Shown in pieces: positions 42,701-48,700 of a DNA stretch of 64,000 bases (position 1 is the stretch's first letter; each line of letters starts with the position of its first letter). This stretch comes from Apostichopus japonicus. Lineage: Eukaryota > Echinodermata > Holothuroidea > Aspidochirotida > Stichopodidae. The stretch is from contig NC_092578.1 of the NCBI RefSeq assembly GCF_037975245.1, positions 184,001 to 248,000 on the forward strand, given 5' to 3'. The notes beneath the pieces were generated by a model. That model did not search any database. It was not told where the DNA came from and saw only the letters and a program-made list of their open reading frames with translations. Made by a program: the position numbers and the translations under genes.

Positions 42701-45700
42701 TCACATGACCGTTAAGTTTGAAAATATTCCCCTATACCATTTGCAACTACTCCAAAAATATCAACCTTGTCACACCTTGGAACTGGGAGTTATTGCATTA
42801 AATGTGTGAAAATTAACTTTGACCTCATATAACTTCGCACACGAAAGTCACACGGGGGTCAACCCATTGACATTTATGATCAGAAGGTACCTTTGACTTC
42901 TGAAAATAGCATCAAAACTGTAAAAATCCCTAAAACACTAAAAAGGTCACCAGAGGTCACCAGAGGTCAAATTGAGGTCAAGGGTCACCCAGATGCGGGT
43001 CAACAATTGGATTACATTGAAGCAACTCCCAACCCTAACGGACAATTTGTTCTCAAGTTATCGCAAAAATACTAGTTTTTTATCATTAATTGACCTTTGG
43101 TGACCTCGGATCACGTGACCGTTAAGTTTGAAAATATTCCCCTATACCATTTGCAACTTGTCTCAAAATATCAACTGTGTAACACCTTGGTACTGGGAGT
43201 TATTATACTAAATGTCTGAAAATTAACTTTGACCTCATATAACTTAACATACAAAGGTCACCTTGGGTCAACCCATTGACATTTTTGATTGATGAGACCT
43301 AATTTAGAGCATCAAACTATACAAATTCAAACATTTTTTTCTTTGCCCATTTGCTATCCCCAAAATACTAGTTTTTTAACATTAATTGACCTTTGGTGAC
43401 CTCGGATCACATGACCGTTAAGTTTGAAAATATTCCCCTATACCATTTGCAACTTGTCCAAAAATATCAACCATGTCACACCTTGGAACTGGGAGTTATT
43501 GCATTAAATGTCTGAAAATTAACTTTGACCTCGTATAACTTCGCACACGAAGGTCACACGGGGGTCAACCAATTGACATTTTTGATCGGAAGGTACCTTT
43601 GAGATCCAAATCTAGCATCAAAACCAAACATTTTCTTTTTTGCTCGTTTCCTCCCAAAATAAGCACATTTTTTCTAATGTGACCTTTGACCTTTTGACCT
43701 TGGTTTCAGATGTAGTTTAATCTCCTGATTCCAAAAAACAAAACGAAAAGTCTGTACAACCATCCTAACTCCGACCGAAAAACTTTGAGCCCATATAACT
43801 TCGCACATAAAGGTCACACGGGGTCAACCTGATGACATTTATGATCAGAAGGTACCTTTGACATCTGAAAATAGCATCGAAACTGTAACAATCCCCAAAA
43901 ACATGTAAAGGTCACCAGAGGTCAAATTGAGGTCAAGGGTCACCCAGATGCGGGTCAACAATAGGATAACATTGAGGCAACTCCCAACCCTAACAGACAT
44001 TTCGTTCTCAAGTTATTGCAAAAATACTAGTTTTTTATCATTAATTGACCTTTGGTGACCTCGGATCACATGACCGTTAAGTTTGAAAATGCTCCCCTAA
44101 CCAGTTCACAACTTGTCCCAAAATATCAATCTTGTCGCACATTGGCACTGGGAGTTATTGCAGTTTTAATATTTTCGGTTTTTGGACCAGAACTGACCTT
44201 TGGTGACCTTTGTGGGCACCAAAAACAATAGGGCACACCTTCTCCATATGGCGGATCTATAGTCCAAGTTTGGCCTCAATCCAACATTCCCTTATTGAGA
44301 TAGAGCGTACCCAAGCAAGTGTCACAGACGCACACACACACACACATACACACACACATACGCCAACCTGACTGCATAGGTTCCTTTTGCTAAAGCAAGG
44401 AACCAAAAATGGATACAACACATTATATCCCCTGAATACACAATTTCAAATTCCTAGCACACTACTTAAGAGGCTATCACCATTTTCTCAGATAGGCTCT
44501 GACATTTACCATTTCTGCATATAAGGTCATTTCATTTCTTTACAGTAACTTTTACTCACTATCAAACACTAAAAGTTAGCTGGTTGTGGACAACACTGGG
44601 AATCATTTCAGACGGTCTCTTCAACCACACTGACAAACTAATGACTTAAAAGATAAAACACAGACAAGAGGAGTACCCTAGAGACAAGAGGGGTATCCTA
44701 GAGGTCAAGGTCAATTACTGCCATAGGACACACAATTTTGGTAACATCCTAGAAACCTTTCAGAATTAGCCTGATCACTGGTTCCATCCATTATACAATA
44801 AGGTTAACTATTACCACTAGCAGAGCACTTCTTTGTAATAAATTCTTGTAATTATACCCAATTGAACAAAAGTCACAATACTGTGTGGGTGGAGGACTGA
44901 ACCTTTCTCTTAATGACTGGAAGTCTGTTTCTGTGCAGCAATGTCCATTGTTCCCTTGGGCCCCCTACAGATTGTGATCATAAAAGTCAGAATAGTGAAG
45001 TATACCAGTCGTGTTTCAGCCTCAGTGCAGTCCCTTGTTCAGGTCACCATATTTTATGACAAGCTCTGTTTGTTAGACAGAATAACAGTTATTAACTATA
45101 ATTATGTTGTAACTTAGAGAGTGAATGAACTAAGGGTGTTATTCAATGCAAATCTTTATTCTTTTCACTGAGACTGGGTAAATTTTTATGTAATTAATAA
45201 TTCTCTAAATCATACTTATATATCACCACTCTCCCCTACTATATAGAGATATTCAAAGGACTGATGAAGTGAAAAAACGTTTGTAGATCTTGAATCTCAA
45301 GGACACCAGTTAACCCAATCAGATTGACTAGAATGCCCCAGATGGGCATACAAACATCTTGAAATATGCTTTGGATCATTCAATGTTCATTCATACATGA
45401 GCAACAAAGGTGACTGGGTATTTTATGTTTCATATACTCTGTCAGAAAAAAATGGTATATTATATCACAAAAATTCATGACTTTTTGACAGCTTAAGTAT
45501 GGGAATCAATCCTCTATGGCCTAGATTTGGTAGCATACTATAGACATGGGTAATAGAGCACTTAAGCCAAGAAAACTACACATTGTATGTAAAGATGTTT
45601 TACAAAAGTTGGTGTAGAGTGTATCCGAAAAACAAAAAAGTCCTATAAATTAGCGATGAAGTAGGAAAGTAACAGGAAATGAACTGCCTTAAAGTTGTAA

Positions 45701-48700
45701 ATATTGGTTTCCAAATCATTGCTTACAATTCTTCATAAGAAAAACATTTGTTACACTACAAAATTTGTGATTTTGGTATATATATAACTGTCACAAAACT
45801 CAAGTGTCGGTTTGGCAAACCAATGTTGAAATGAGTTTAAATGATATCAACGAAAAATGAAATAACTGCATAATCATATTCATATTCATTCATGTTTGCT
45901 TTAGTATTTAGTTTGTTTGCACAAAGTATGAGTTCTATATATCTGATTTATATTAAGCTTTTGCTTTGAAGCTATTTGTTGCTTTTGTTTATCCTTGTCA
46001 TTTTGTCTCCGCCTTTCCTCCTTTTTTGTTTATGTATTGGTTCATGTTTATTTACATGTCATTTAATCATGACTGGGAGAATAGCAATTCTATCAATATT
46101 CTGTAATGCACATGTTATATGTCATTTAATTTTCTATGTATATTCTGTGCCATAATAGGGGAATTAGTCACTTGCATTAATCAGAAAAGTTGTAAGAATG
46201 ACGAGCATATATGTTATATATCAAAAGGACAAACATGAACCTTGTAATCAAAGCTGAGATCACGAGAAAACTAGTGGCACTGTCTGTCACATGTTATTCA
46301 GTATACAGTAGTCTTTAAACATTTAAAGATAATGAGCCCTACCTTTGCTTGAATGACTGGAAACGTGACTATAAACAACGTCAAGAAATTCTTTCCAAAG
46401 AATTAATAATCCAATTAATCCTTTATATGTCCGATCGATGCTACTTTAAAAATTTGATAGAACAATTAATCCAGTGAAAAATCAACTAACTGTGAAAAGC
46501 CATGAAGACACCATGAACATCACATTCTGTGTTGAACAGCAGACCAGTCATGAAGAATAACCAGACAGTAAGACATCATGAACGCCACATTCTGTGTTGA
46601 ACAGCAGACCAGCTATGAAGAATAACCGGACAGATAGATACCATGAATGCCACATTCTGTGTTGAACAGCAGACCAGCTATGAAGAATAACCGGAGAGAT
46701 ATAAACCATGAACGTCACATTCTGTGTTGAACAGCAGACCAGCCATGAAGAATAACCAGACTGTTAGACACCATGAATGCCACATTCTGTGTTGAACAGC
46801 AGACCAGCTATGAAGAATAACCGGACAGATAGATACCATGAACATCACATTCTGTGTTGAACAGCAGACCAGCCATGAAGAATAACCAGACAATAAGACA
46901 TCATGAACGCCACATTCTATGTTGAACAGCAGACCTACTATGAAGAATAACCAGACAGATAGACACCATGAACGCCACATTCTGTCTTGAACAGCAGACC
47001 AGCTATGAAGAATAACCAGACAGATAGACACCATGAACGCCACATTCTGTGTTGAACAGCAGACCAGCCATGAAGAATAACCAGACAGTAAGACACCATG
47101 AACGCCACATTCTGTGTTGAACAGCAGACCAGCTATGAAGAATAACCAGACAGATAGATACCATGAACGCCACATTCTGTGTTGAACAGCAGACCAGCCA
47201 TGAAGAATAACCAGACAGATAGACACCATGAACGCCACATTCTGTGTTGAACAGCAGACCAGCCATGAAGAATAACCAGACTGTTAGACACCATGAACGT
47301 CACATTCTGTGTTGAACAGCAGACCAGCCATGAAGAATAACCAGACAGTAAGACATCATGAACACCACATTCTGTCTTGAACAGCAGACCAGCCATGAAG
47401 AATAACCAGACAGATAGACACCATGAACGCCACATTCTGTCTTGAACAGCAGACCAGCCATGAAGAATAACCAGACTGTTAGACACCATGAACGTCACAT
47501 TCTGTGTTGAACAGCAGACCAGCTATGAAGAATAACCAGACAGTAAGACATCATGAACGCCACATTCTGTGTTGAACAGTAGACCAGCCATGAAGAATAA
47601 CCAAACTGTTAGACACCATGAATGCCACATTCTGTGTTGAACAGCAGACCAGCTATGAAGAATAACCGGACAGATAGATACCATGAACGTCACATTCTGT
47701 GTTGAACAGCAGACCAGCCATGAAGAATAACCGGACAGATAGATACCATGAACGCCACATTCTGTGTTGAACGGCAGACCAGCCATGAAGAATAACCAGA
47801 CAGATAGACACTATGAACGCCACAATTCTGTGTTGAACAGCAGACCAGCTATGAAGAATAACCAGAGAGTTATAAACCATGAACGTCACATTCTGTGTTG
47901 AACAGCAGACCAGCTATGAAGAATAACCAGACTGTTAGACACCATGAATGTCACATTCTGTGCTTCCAGCTTTTCCAAAGTTTCAAACCGATTAATGGCA
48001 GTAGCGTTAACAGTTAACATTTTGGGAGTTCCAAGTAAAATTTGATTGAAAGGGCAGGATGGGCAAAAAGAGGGGCAGGACAGGCCCCCCCCCCCCCCCC
48101 GTCAAACAGCGAAGCTAAGGCACTGGGCCACCTGCCATCAGATTGTGTAGAACATTCACAAAGTAAAGGCAGTGATATGATCACATCTTTATAAAGTACA
48201 CAAATAACAGTAGGTCATACAATAAATGCAATTGGTGTTCAATCGGGACACAAGCTTCTTGTAAGGGACGTTAACTTTTCTGGGGGCTTGTGTCCCTAGG
48301 ACGCAAACTTTTTTGCTCTGGTAACATTAATACTGATAATTGGATCACAAACACTGTGAGGTGAACATTAGTAGTAACAAATAAATTGAAAAGATGGTCA
48401 AGGTGATAAAACAGATTTTGTATTACTTTTCACAAAGCATTTTATTTAGGGTAAAAATATAAAAAGATGGTTTCTGATGCTTTACCGATTATTAGTAAAA
48501 CACTGCCAAAGATCCCATCCATCATTGTCTCATTCTAATATCAAACACCAAATATGTCACCTATCAGTCCTATGTCAAAATCATTGAACACACCACAAGA
48601 GAACTCTGTAGTAGGTTACCAGGCGGTCTAGACATGGTACAGCAAGAGTGAAGCTGTTGTGTGGGACAGGTAAGTGAGGAATAACATTGACACAGTTGCA

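Noticed and set aside
45262-45290. CTGATGAAG...AAACG string resembling a hammerhead ribozyme core
   Set aside because: No stem II can form between CTGATGA and the A-rich stretch, and no flanking stems pair.
46678-47238. 186-codon minus-strand open frame with Cys/Trp-rich repeats
   Set aside because: By-product of the 65-bp minisatellite (three units equal 65 codons); intronic and repetitive.
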